From Actinomycetota bacterium (GTDB lineage Bacteria; Actinomycetota; Actinomycetes; Nanopelagicales; Nanopelagicaceae): a stretch of 7,746 bases of DNA. A program made the position numbers and the translations under genes. The notes under the pieces were generated by a model. It was not told the origin of the DNA and did no database searches. It worked only from the letters and a program-made list of their open reading frames with translations. This document shows, piece by piece, positions 1-6,098 of this stretch. Numbering within the stretch: the stretch's first letter is position 1; every line of letters starts with the position of its first letter. The stretch covers positions 1 to 7,746 of the forward strand of contig SXMA01000029.1 in NCBI GenBank assembly GCA_005777515.1. The letters are read 5' to 3'.

Positions 1-1
1 G

Positions 2-955
2 GGCCTCTTTGATGTCTCCCATCTTGGTAAAGCTTCAGTAATAGGTGAAGGAGCGCTGGATTACTTAAACTCAGTTTTTACCAATGATTTGAGAAAGATT
101 TCAGATGGTCAAGCTCAATACAGTCTTCTCTGCCAGAGAGATAACGGTGGAGTAATTGATGATCTAATCATTTATCGCTACTCAAGCACCCACTTCCTGC
201 TCATTCCAAATGCCGCTAATTGTCAGCAAGTTTTAGATCAGATAAGTAAAGACGCACCAAGCACTCTTGAGATTAAGAATTTACATGAAAGTTACGCCCT
301 CTTTGCTCTGCAAGGGATGAAATCACTTGATGTCTTAAAAGATCTCGGCATAGATGTAAATCTTGAATATATGTCATTTATGGAAAGTCAGTTGGACTCC
401 CAAGCGCTAATCATCTGTCGAACCGGGTATACCGGAGAGCATGGCTATGAAATTCTCACCCCTTGGGCAAGTGCGAGAAAGATCTGGGATTTACTTCTAG
501 AGAAAGTTAAGAAGCATTCTGGGCTTCCTGCAGGACTTGGCGCTCGCGATACTTTAAGAACTGAGATGGGATATGCCCTTCATGGCCATGAACTCTCAAC
601 TGAGATAACTCCAGTAGAGGCAAGTGCTTCATGGGCGGTGGCATTTGATAAGGAGTTCTGGGGAAAGAGCGTTCTTGAAAAGCAACGAGTAGAAAAAAAA
701 CATAGAAGGCTTGCAGCAATATTAATTGTCGATCGCGGTATTCCTAGAGCTGGGATGGAAATCAAAGACAAAGATGGCAATAAAATTGGTTATGTAACAA
801 GTGGCACATTCTCACCCTCGATAAAGAGTGGCATCGCTCTAGGACTATTTGAAAGTCAGATTCCACTTGAAACCCAGGTATTTATCGATATCCGAGGCCG
901 TTTAAGCCAAGGAGTAATTAAGCGTTTACCTTTTCAACCATCGAAGGTGAAGTAA
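2..955 (+). CDS. gcvT: Aminomethyltransferase, glycine cleavage system T protein (5' end cut off by window edge)
   Basis: GcvT takes the aminomethyl group from lipoylated H protein, transfers the methylene to tetrahydrofolate and releases ammonia; it is a cytosolic part of the glycine cleavage system. The reading frame is open to the left edge and begins in GLFDVSHLGK, a hallmark near residue 50 of full GcvT, so about 45-50 N-terminal residues are missing (317 of roughly 365 present). Seen in order, numbered from the first visible codon: GGVIDDL near 49-55, whose Asp is in the folate site; RTGYTGEHGYEI (140-151); GLGARDTLRTEMG (178-190); and the C-terminal barrel with GIPRAG and GYVTSGTFSPS (263-273). 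The paralogue YgfZ is unlikely because its K-G-C-Y-x-G-Q motif is absent. The TTG at 89 is only an internal codon, not the start. The last 38 bases overlap the convergent S-component gene. Confidence 0.95.
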   Translation, partial: GLFDVSHLGKASVIGEGALDYLNSVFTNDLRKISDGQAQYSLLCQRDNGGVIDDLIIYRYSSTHFLLIPNAANCQQVLDQISKDAPSTLEIKNLHESYALFALQGMKSLDVLKDLGIDVNLEYMSFMESQLDSQALIICRTGYTGEHGYEILTPWASARKIWDLLLEKVKKHSGLPAGLGARDTLRTEMGYALHGHELSTEITPVEASASWAVAFDKEFWGKSVLEKQRVEKKHRRLAAILIVDRGIPRAGMEIKDKDGNKIGYVTSGTFSPSIKSGIALGLFESQIPLETQVFIDIRGRLSQGVIKRLPFQPSKVK

Positions 956-1724
956 GACCCATTCTGATTGCGGCTCTAGAAAGTGATGCAAGTAGAGCCC
1001 TGGCGCTAAGAGCGATCAAAAGGGCGGTAGTGATAGCTCTTGGGATATCCCATGCCATAGCTGTTGCTAAGTGAAAAGTTAGATAGCGCGAGAGATTTTC
1101 CATAAGCGGTGCGCCGGCGATAAAACCTAACTGAGTATTAGTAGATGCGATCCAAGGCCAGAGTTGAAGATCCATGAGCGCACCAAAGAGAAGCGAGCTG
1201 ATTATTCCAATTACTAAAAGTGCGACTATCTCAAAACGTTTTGAGATCTTTCTGGAAAAAAATCCAGCAAAAAGCCCAATCCAACCTGCTGCCAGCATTT
1301 GAAATGAGAGCCAAGGTCCAATTCCTCCGCTAATTACTGCTGAGACCGCCATCGAGATGACTCCAAGTGAGAACCCAAACTTTGAACCAAAGATGTAGCT
1401 TGAAATAATTAGGAGAAACCACATCGGTTCAACGCCCACAGCTCCAGCTCCTACAAGTCGCAGGGCTGCTATTAAGGCGGCAAGAACTCCAAGTAGCGCA
1501 ACAATCTTGCTATCGAGTGCGCCTCTAGATATCTCCACTGAAATAACAAGAACTGCAAGAAATGCGATGAACAAGGCTAAGAATCGAGCAGACTCGGGCT
1601 GTAATAGAAAGAAATTACTCTCAGGAATAAAGAGCGGCCAAGTGAATGAAAGAAGGCCAAGAGCAGATCCAATTAATATTGGAAGCCAGGAAACCATTGA
1701 GGCGATAGTTTTAGTTTCTTTCAC
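918..1724 (-). CDS. ECF transporter substrate-binding membrane subunit (S component), predicted cobalamin type
   Basis: This is a 268-residue, strongly hydrophobic protein with about six membrane segments (roughly 11-33, 48-64, 73-92, 100-128, 138-157, 166-185), and it is the last gene of the operon. S components bind a vitamin and dock on the shared T/ATPase module. The stretch GGIGPW (133-138), FQM (141-143), GW (147-148), and the later helix with WDIPRA (225-230), resemble the actinobacterial SCO2325-like S components that subsystem annotation calls CbrT. The GTG start at 1724 overlaps the upstream ATPase gene by 14 bases and is preceded by a weak AGAAAGA; an ATG nine codons further in, at 1697, lacks a visible ribosome site. 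The substrate is inferred from the riboswitch and gene order. Confidence is high for an S component and moderate for cobalamin. The 3' end overlaps gcvT tail to tail. Confidence 0.87.
   Translation of the reverse strand: MKETKTIASMVSWLPILIGSALGLLSFTWPLFIPESNFFLLQPESARFLALFIAFLAVLVISVEISRGALDSKIVALLGVLAALIAALRLVGAGAVGVEPMWFLLIISSYIFGSKFGFSLGVISMAVSAVISGGIGPWLSFQMLAAGWIGLFAGFFSRKISKRFEIVALLVIGIISSLLFGALMDLQLWPWIASTNTQLGFIAGAPLMENLSRYLTFHLATAMAWDIPRAITTALLIALSARALLASLSRAAIRMGLTSPSMVEKVNA
972..999. other. Inverted repeat just past the gcvT stop (weak candidate 3' hairpin)
   Basis: GGCTCTA at 972-978 and TAGAGCC at 993-999 form a perfect 7-bp stem around a 14-nt loop, starting 17 bases after the gcvT stop and lying inside the 3' part of the S-component gene. 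It is the only obvious hairpin near this convergent junction. No run of T follows on either strand, so it is not a typical intrinsic terminator. It may simply reflect the repetitive Ala/Leu/Ser/Arg codons of the S-component C-terminus. Confidence 0.25.
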
Positions 1725-3318
1725 TTAGATATCTTTCTACATCACTTAATGAGAGCCAGCTGTTATTCGGTAGAGCTTTAGAAACTTGTGGAGCAAAAGC
1801 AGGGGATGCTTTAAGAACTTCTCTACTGCTTCCATCTGCAATAACTTCGCCATCTGCTAGAAATATCACCCGATCTGCCACTTCAGCAACTAGTTCGACA
1901 TCATGAGTTGATATCAAAACTGAACGATTAAGGTTTGAGGCAATCTGTTTTAAAATCTTTATAAGCACTTTCTTGGCTTCATAATCAAGACCTCTTGTTG
2001 GTTCATCGAGTATCACTAGCGCAGGCTGGGCAGAGAGGATGATGCTAAGTGCAAGGCCAAGGCGCTGCCCCTCTGAAATATCTCTTGGGTGTGAGTTAAG
2101 GCTTGGAATCTTCATCAACTCTTTATAGATTGAAAGGGTAGTTCCAGGTTCAACTCCATTGTCAAGATCAGCTAAATCACATTCTTGCTTTATTGACTGG
2201 CCATAGAGAAGATCACCCGCATCTTGCGGGATATATCCAACGAATCTGATTAACTCTTTATCTGTAAAACTCTTTGGATCCCTCTGATTCACTCTAACCT
2301 CACCTTTAGTAAGGGGAGCTTGAGCAACCGCGCACTTAAGTAAGGTGGTCTTTCCTGCGCCATTTCTTCCCATTAGCGCGACAATCTCGCCGCCATTTAT
2401 CCCAATACTCACATCCTTAAGAGCATTACTTCTCTGATCTTGATCATATGAAGCGCTGACAGAGTTAATAGTTAATATTGCATCGCCCTTAAGTTTCTCA
2501 ATCAAGTTGGCTGGAGCTTCAGATATTTCTGGAGCAATTTTGCGAAATTCACGAATTGAGAGTGGAATTTCACCAAGCTCTAATTTCTTTGCTAATTCAA
2601 CTAGGGGAGGGGCAATAGGAGAGCTGCTTAATATCTGCCTTGCAGGTCCAAGATCAACTGAGCCATCTCCGTGGATGAGAATGATTCGATCAACAAATCC
2701 AATAACTCTTTCAAGTCTATGTTCTGCCAAAATCACAGTCAGTCCAAGATCGTGAACCAGGCGATGGAGAATGGAGAGGACCTCCTCTGCTGCTATTGGA
2801 TCAAGGGCGCTTGTTGGTTCATCAAGAAGTAGAACCTTTGGATTTGTAACAAGGGCTGCAGCTATGGCCACTCTTTGTTGTTCGCCGCCACTTAGCTCTG
2901 AGATATTTCTTCTTCTTAAAGGGGCAAGTGCAAGAAGATCTAATACTTCTTCAACGCGCTTTCGCATAATCTCGGGGGCAATTCCAAGGCTCTCAAGGCC
3001 AAAAGCGATCTCATCTTCAACAATGTCTGAGACAAAGCCATTGATAGGGTTTTGGCCAACAATTCCTACAACATCTGCCAACTCTCCAGGCTTTAACGCT
3101 CTGGTGCTTCTTCCAGCCACACTAATTTCGCCGGTGAGAATTCCTCCAGTGTGATGTGGGATGAGGCCATTGATTAGTTTGAGAAGCGAGCTCTTACCAG
3201 CCCCGGTGTGGCCGATTAGAAGAAGTAACTCTCCTTCATTAACTGTAAAAGAAATGTCTTCCACAATGGTTCGCTGCGCGTTGGGATAGATCAGGGAAAC
3301 GCTAGAGAAGGTAATCAT
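1711..3318 (-). CDS. ECF transporter fused double ATPase subunit
   Basis: This 535-residue protein has two ABC ATPase domains in one chain and powers the ECF module at the inner membrane face. Domain 1 has Walker A GHTGAGKSS (36-44), Q-loop Q89, signature LSGGE (142-146), Walker B VLLLDEP (162-168, catalytic E167) and H-loop H200. Domain 2 has Walker A GRNGAGKTT (317-325), Q365, a departed signature ISEGQ (414-418), Walker B VILDEP (435-440, E439) and H472. A linker near 230-280 joins them. The start is taken as the ATG at 3318, whose ATGA overlaps the stop of the T gene, rather than a longer open frame reaching 3453 that would overlap the T gene out of frame and add residues unlike an ABC N-terminus. 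It corresponds to SCO2324-like proteins, called CbrU in subsystem annotation. Translational coupling to the T gene is likely. Confidence 0.93.
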   Translation of the reverse strand: MITFSSVSLIYPNAQRTIVEDISFTVNEGELLLLIGHTGAGKSSLLKLINGLIPHHTGGILTGEISVAGRSTRALKPGELADVVGIVGQNPINGFVSDIVEDEIAFGLESLGIAPEIMRKRVEEVLDLLALAPLRRRNISELSGGEQQRVAIAAALVTNPKVLLLDEPTSALDPIAAEEVLSILHRLVHDLGLTVILAEHRLERVIGFVDRIILIHGDGSVDLGPARQILSSSPIAPPLVELAKKLELGEIPLSIREFRKIAPEISEAPANLIEKLKGDAILTINSVSASYDQDQRSNALKDVSIGINGGEIVALMGRNGAGKTTLLKCAVAQAPLTKGEVRVNQRDPKSFTDKELIRFVGYIPQDAGDLLYGQSIKQECDLADLDNGVEPGTTLSIYKELMKIPSLNSHPRDISEGQRLGLALSIILSAQPALVILDEPTRGLDYEAKKVLIKILKQIASNLNRSVLISTHDVELVAEVADRVIFLADGEVIADGSSREVLKASPAFAPQVSKALPNNSWLSLSDVERYLSERN

Positions 3319-4157
3319 GAGACAAATCCTGGAATTATTACTGCAGCCAAGACAAGTCCAGCTAATAATGTGCCAGATATTGATGGAAGTAGAAGAAGGA
3401 AAATTAGAGCATAAATAGGCGCCGCAAGAGCCAGTGTTTCTTGAAGGCGCCAAATCTGCCTGCGATATCGACTTGGATTTGGAAAATATCCGTATCCTCT
3501 AGACTCTAAAGAGGCAGCAAGATCAATTGACCTCTCTAATGATTCCTCTAAAACTGGTATTCCAACTTTTCTAAAAGAGGCCATTCCGCTCGAGCTCTCG
3601 CCTCTTAGGCGTCTTGCCGCTCTAACCCTTTCAATACTTCTAGCGCTCTGTGGTGCAACCGAGCTAGCAATTACTGTTGCAAGTCCCATGCCATAGTATT
3701 TTTTTGGCAAAACTCTCAGCAGTTCATGAGGATTACTTAGCGCGCTCGCTGCAGCAAAGATAAGAATCAGCGCAACAAGCAAAGTCGCTTCATCAAAGGC
3801 CGCAGAGAGGCGCTGTGATGTGACATCACCACCTAGTCTTATTCCAACAAATAAATCTGGAAGCTTGATACTTGGGATTGTGAAAAGCACTTGCCCGGGC
3901 ATCGGAACTCCAATAACTACTCCAATCGCCATCCGCAGCGTGAAGGCTAGAGCTGCAAGCCGGAGCGACCATCTAAATGATTTATACCAATAGGTATTAC
4001 TTCGCTTCATGAGCACTAGAGCAATTGCTCCGATAGATATTGAAATTGAAGTAAGCGTTGAACTAGAAAGGAGAAGAATCACGAGAAGAGTAAGCGCCCA
4101 GAGCCACCAGAAGAGCGGATGGAAACTCTCCTGGCTGGCTCTGGGCGCATTTGTCAT
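3315..4157 (-). CDS. ECF transporter transmembrane coupling subunit (EcfT / CbiQ family)
   Basis: This 280-residue membrane protein links the ATPases to the S component. Hydrophobic segments lie near 16-50 (two), 66-84, 125-140, 157-168 and 243-276. Between them is the cytoplasmic coupling region with the two short arginine motifs of the family: ARRLRGES around 181-188 and LESRGY around 217-222, which contact the ATPase domains. The product matches SCO2323-like proteins (CbrV in subsystem annotation). The ATG at 4157 sits 16 bases after the preceding gene. No convincing Shine-Dalgarno is visible in TAATAGCGACATTAACTAA upstream, so translation probably relies on coupling. Its TGA stop shares ATGA with the ATPase start. 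Family assignment is secure; the role in cobalamin uptake rests on operon context. Confidence 0.9.
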   Translation of the reverse strand: MTNAPRASQESFHPLFWWLWALTLLVILLLSSSTLTSISISIGAIALVLMKRSNTYWYKSFRWSLRLAALAFTLRMAIGVVIGVPMPGQVLFTIPSIKLPDLFVGIRLGGDVTSQRLSAAFDEATLLVALILIFAAASALSNPHELLRVLPKKYYGMGLATVIASSVAPQSARSIERVRAARRLRGESSSGMASFRKVGIPVLEESLERSIDLAASLESRGYGYFPNPSRYRRQIWRLQETLALAAPIYALIFLLLLPSISGTLLAGLVLAAVIIPGFVS

Positions 4158-4173
4158 TTAGTTAATGTCGCTA

Positions 4174-4848
4174 TTATTTAGTGCGCCGGCGATTAAGAAA
4201 GAATGCACTGAGTAAAAAGAGTCCTAGAACTGCAAGGAGAATTGGAGCGCTTTGGCTAGAGCCTGTATCTGGCTCGGAAGTTGCTTCAATGGCTACTACT
4301 TCCTCAGCTACTGGCTCATCAATTTCAGCGCCGCATTCGCTTGCAGGATATCCAGCAATTCCGCAGATAAGTCCAGAATCTCCAGCTCTTACATCAAGTG
4401 CTGCCTCTAAAACATCAAGGCCGACTGATCCTTTATCAACTACGACGCAATCTGAGAAGAACTCATTAGGTACTTCGCCATCTGGCGCAATATTGCCAGC
4501 TCCAAAATCAACAACTAAACCAACTCTAATCTTTCCTGAGGCCTCTGGAGTCTGACCGCAGAGAGTTGCAAAATCAGGATCCATCATGGGTTCAACTGCT
4601 GGGATGTCATTTGAGCTAAAGACAAATGCCCAGCCCTCAACATCTCCATCTTTAACTTCAACAGTTGGGCCAGTCATTGCAGCGCTCCATGCACTAGCTC
4701 CAGATGCAGCTTGGAAATAACCCCAATAGCGATAACCCTTTGCGCCATGAGAAGGAATTGGGGCAAGGAGGCTAAGGATTAATATCGAGAGTGCAATCAA
4801 CTTGGGATAAGTTTTTAAAATATTTGAATTTACAGATTTGCTAATCAC
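4174..4848 (-). CDS. Secreted, C-terminally anchored SCO2322-family protein of the cobalamin ECF operon
   Basis: This 224-residue protein is the first gene after the riboswitch. It has a signal peptide (hydrophobic core about 17-30, likely cleavage after SHGA near 36), an extracytoplasmic domain opening with YRYWGYFQ and containing GP.VEVKDGDVEGWAF (60-75), an acidic linker (177-195), and a C-terminal membrane helix (about 201-218) followed by the basic tail RRRTK. Four cysteines (C97, C134, C162, C172) lie outside the membrane and could form two disulfides. No LPXTG-like motif or lipobox cysteine is seen, so anchoring is by the C-terminal helix. The family is known mainly from its position beside actinobacterial ECF genes; its biochemical role is not established to my knowledge, and capture or relay of the corrinoid is inference. 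The GTG at 4848 is supported by GAAAGG six bases upstream. Confidence 0.83.
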   Translation of the reverse strand: MISKSVNSNILKTYPKLIALSILILSLLAPIPSHGAKGYRYWGYFQAASGASAWSAAMTGPTVEVKDGDVEGWAFVFSSNDIPAVEPMMDPDFATLCGQTPEASGKIRVGLVVDFGAGNIAPDGEVPNEFFSDCVVVDKGSVGLDVLEAALDVRAGDSGLICGIAGYPASECGAEIDEPVAEEVVAIEATSEPDTGSSQSAPILLAVLGLFLLSAFFLNRRRTK

Positions 4849-4854
4849 TGTGAA

Positions 4855-4874
4855 CCTTTCATTAGGATAAAAGG
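4855..4874 (-). promoter_or_regulatory. Hairpin covering the Shine-Dalgarno of the anchored-protein gene
   Basis: On the minus strand CCTTTT (4874 to 4869) can pair with GAAAGG (4860 to 4855), giving six pairs including one U-G around an 8-nt loop. The 3' arm is the ribosome binding site for the GTG start at 4848, spaced six bases. If formed, it would hide the site and add a translational layer after the terminator. The stem is short, so its effect is uncertain. Confidence 0.45.
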
Positions 4875-4887
4875 GCTCACGACGGCG

Positions 4888-4921
4888 AAAAAAAAACTTC
4901 CGCCCCGTAAACCACGACGGG
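4888..4921 (-). terminator. Candidate riboswitch-controlled intrinsic terminator
   Basis: Reading the minus strand, CCCGT (4921-4917) and ACGGG (4908-4904) form a 5-bp stem with loop CGTGGTTT, followed by GCGGAAG and then nine T residues (4896-4888). Imperfect extension by CTT/AAG and CC/GG would bring the stem up to the T tract. It lies after the aptamer and before the first gene, where an expression platform is expected. The core stem is short and the 7-nt gap to the T tract is untidy, so strength is uncertain. Confidence 0.6.
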
Positions 4922-4925
4922 TGGT
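4911..4925 (-). promoter_or_regulatory. Candidate antiterminator hairpin
   Basis: ACCAC (4925-4921) and GTGGT (4915-4911) form a 5-bp stem with loop CCGTC on the minus strand. It uses base 4921, which is in the left arm of the terminator, and its loop and right arm occupy the rest of that arm and the terminator loop, so the two folds exclude each other. Bases 4923-4931 can instead pair with aptamer loop L5 (5001-5009), which would dissolve this hairpin and free the terminator. This fits an OFF switch, by inference. Confidence 0.4.
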
Positions 4926-4931
4926 AAAGAT

Positions 4932-5030
4932 GCTTCTTGGGTGGTAATCCGACTTACCCGCTAGATCTTTAGCAGGCTCACGGTTGCGGGTCAGCGTCGG
5001 ATTTTCACCGACTTCCCCATTCCAAAAAGC
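4932..5030 (-). promoter_or_regulatory. Cobalamin riboswitch aptamer
   Basis: The minus strand carries the conserved cobalamin aptamer core. GGGGAA is followed by hairpin GTCGG-TGAAAAT-CCGAC (5012-4996), then GCTGACCCGCAACCGTGA (4995-4978), then a 7-bp hairpin CCTGCTA/TAGCGGG (4976-4957) and the B12-box-like AAGTCGGATTACCACC (near 4956-4941). A closing P1 helix joins GCTTTTTGG (5030-5022) to CCAAGAAGC (4940-4932): nine pairs, one of them U-G, which sets the boundaries. The aptamer is compact (99 nt), since P1 leads directly into the AATGGGGAAG segment with little room for a P2 arm. It binds adenosyl- or another cobalamin in the nascent leader and is expected to reduce expression of the downstream ECF operon. 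Confidence 0.93.
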
Positions 5031-5047
5031 TATTAAGTTGTGGGGGT

Positions 5048-5076
5048 AATAAATCAGGAAAGTGGCTAAAGTGCAA
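5048..5076 (-). promoter_or_regulatory. Candidate promoter of the ECF operon
   Basis: A weak sigma70-like pair reads TTGCAC (5076-5071), a 17-nt spacer and TTTATT (5053-5048) on the minus strand. The predicted start near 5041 lies about ten bases before riboswitch helix P1, which is the right place for the leader to begin. Both hexamers match the consensus only partly (3/6 and 4/6). The -35 region overlaps the ribosome site of the divergent reductase gene. Confidence 0.3.
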
Positions 5077-5081
5077 GGAGG
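5075..5081 (+). promoter_or_regulatory. Distant ribosome binding site of the aldo/keto reductase gene
   Basis: AAGGAGG is a near-perfect Shine-Dalgarno but ends 15 bases before the ATG at 5097, well beyond the usual 5-10. No in-frame start lies closer. The protein N-terminus MEYRKLGSSG is what the family expects, so the start is kept. A weaker AGG at 5086-5088 has normal spacing and may be the one used. Confidence 0.4.
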
Positions 5082-5096
5082 CGCTAGGCTCTAGTT

Positions 5097-6098
5097 ATGG
5101 AATATAGAAAACTTGGCAGCTCTGGCATGTATATCTCAGAGATCACTTATGGCAATTGGATTACTCATGGCTCACAGGTTGAGCAAGATGCGGCAATTAA
5201 ATGCGTCAGAACAGCTTATGACTTAGGTATTACCACTTTTGACACCGCTGATGTCTATGCCGGAACCCGCGCTGAGAGCGTCATGGGCAAAGCCCTTAAA
5301 GGAATTAGGCGAGAGTCTTATGAACTCTTCACGAAGGTTTATTGGCCAACTGGAAGTGGAAAAAACGATAGAGGCCTCTCTCGTAAACACATCATGGAAT
5401 CTGTTCACGCATCTCTTAAGCGTCTAAATACCGATTATCTTGATCTTTATCAAATGCACCGATTTGATTATGAGACCCCACTTGAGGAGAGCTTGTCGGC
5501 ATTTGATGACCTGATTCGCCAAGGAAAGGTTCACTACATTGGATTTTCAGAGTGGGATGCATCGCAGATTAGTAGCGCACTCAAAATTCAAGATGCCAAT
5601 GGTTATACCCGGTTTGTCTCAAGCCAGCCGCAATACTCAATGCTTTGGAGAGTTATCGAGAGCAAGGTTGATCCACTATGTCGTAATGAGGGCATTGGCC
5701 ACATCGTCTGGTCGCCAATTGCTCAAGGGGCGCTAACTGGAAAGTATTTACCGGGCAAGAAGCCACCTAAGGGATCAAGAGCTACTGATAAAAAAGGTGG
5801 CGCCAATATGATCTCGCGCTGGATGAAAGATGATGTTTTAACTGCAGTTGAGAAGTTAAAGCCAATAGCAGAGAAAGAAGGGCTTACTCAAGCTCAGTTA
5901 GCTGTGGCCTGGGTGCTGCAAAATCCAAATATTTCATCTGCAATCATTGGTGCAACTAAGCCTTCTCAGATTAAAGAAAATGTTAAAGCTTCAGGAGTTA
6001 AGTTAAGTAGTGAAACGATGAAAGCAATCGATGGCGCTCTTGGAAATCTTCCTGAGAGAGATGCTGCAAAAACTGTTAGCCCAAACCCAAGGGCTTAA
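5097..6098 (+). CDS. Aldo/keto reductase, Kv-beta-like subgroup
   Basis: This 333-residue soluble (alpha/beta)8 barrel reduces aldehydes or ketones with NADPH. The catalytic tetrad is complete: D49 in TTFDTADVY, Y54, K80 in LFTK, and H121 in YQMHRFD. GLSRKHI (93-99), SLKRLNTDYLDLYQMH (106-121) and the cofactor-binding end AIIGATKPSQIKENV (283-297) match the subgroup that includes potassium-channel beta subunits and YghZ-type reductases acting on glyceraldehyde 3-phosphate or methylglyoxal. The physiological substrate cannot be read from sequence. Length is normal. The gene diverges from the riboswitch leader, with no evident link to cobalamin. Its TAA stop directly abuts the stop of the convergent DUF3043 gene with no base between, so no dedicated terminator fits between the two genes. 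Confidence 0.95.
   Translation: MEYRKLGSSGMYISEITYGNWITHGSQVEQDAAIKCVRTAYDLGITTFDTADVYAGTRAESVMGKALKGIRRESYELFTKVYWPTGSGKNDRGLSRKHIMESVHASLKRLNTDYLDLYQMHRFDYETPLEESLSAFDDLIRQGKVHYIGFSEWDASQISSALKIQDANGYTRFVSSQPQYSMLWRVIESKVDPLCRNEGIGHIVWSPIAQGALTGKYLPGKKPPKGSRATDKKGGANMISRWMKDDVLTAVEKLKPIAEKEGLTQAQLAVAWVLQNPNISSAIIGATKPSQIKENVKASGVKLSSETMKAIDGALGNLPERDAAKTVSPNPRA

Noticed and set aside
2..955. Assignment as the folate-binding protein YgfZ instead of GcvT
   Set aside because: The K-G-C-Y-x-G-Q motif of YgfZ is absent and the ARDTLRTEMG and C-terminal barrel motifs are those of GcvT.
2771..3154. 127-codon open frame on the plus strand inside the ATPase gene
   Set aside because: It is antisense to the conserved signature and Walker B region of the ATPase and reads as low-complexity Ser/Arg/Pro; a shadow frame.
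3319..3453. Possible 45-residue N-terminal extension of the double ATPase
   Set aside because: It would lie fully inside the T gene in another frame, its residues do not resemble an ABC N-terminus, and the ATGA overlap at 3315-3318 gives a normal start.
1109..4193. Identical 13-mer GTGCGCCGGCGAT at 1109-1121 and 4181-4193
   Set aside because: Both copies lie in coding sequence of different genes, and one such match is expected by chance in a window of this size; no other similarity extends around them.
4181..4555. 124-codon open frame on the plus strand opposite the anchored-protein gene
   Set aside because: Ser/Pro/Thr-rich composition is the antisense image of the real gene, and no ribosome site or family motif is seen.
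4845..4862. Five-codon ORF (ATG AAA GGT TCA CAG TGA, minus strand) whose stop overlaps the GTG start of the anchored protein
   Set aside because: Its ATG falls directly on the ribosome site of the real gene and has none of its own; too short to support as a leader peptide.
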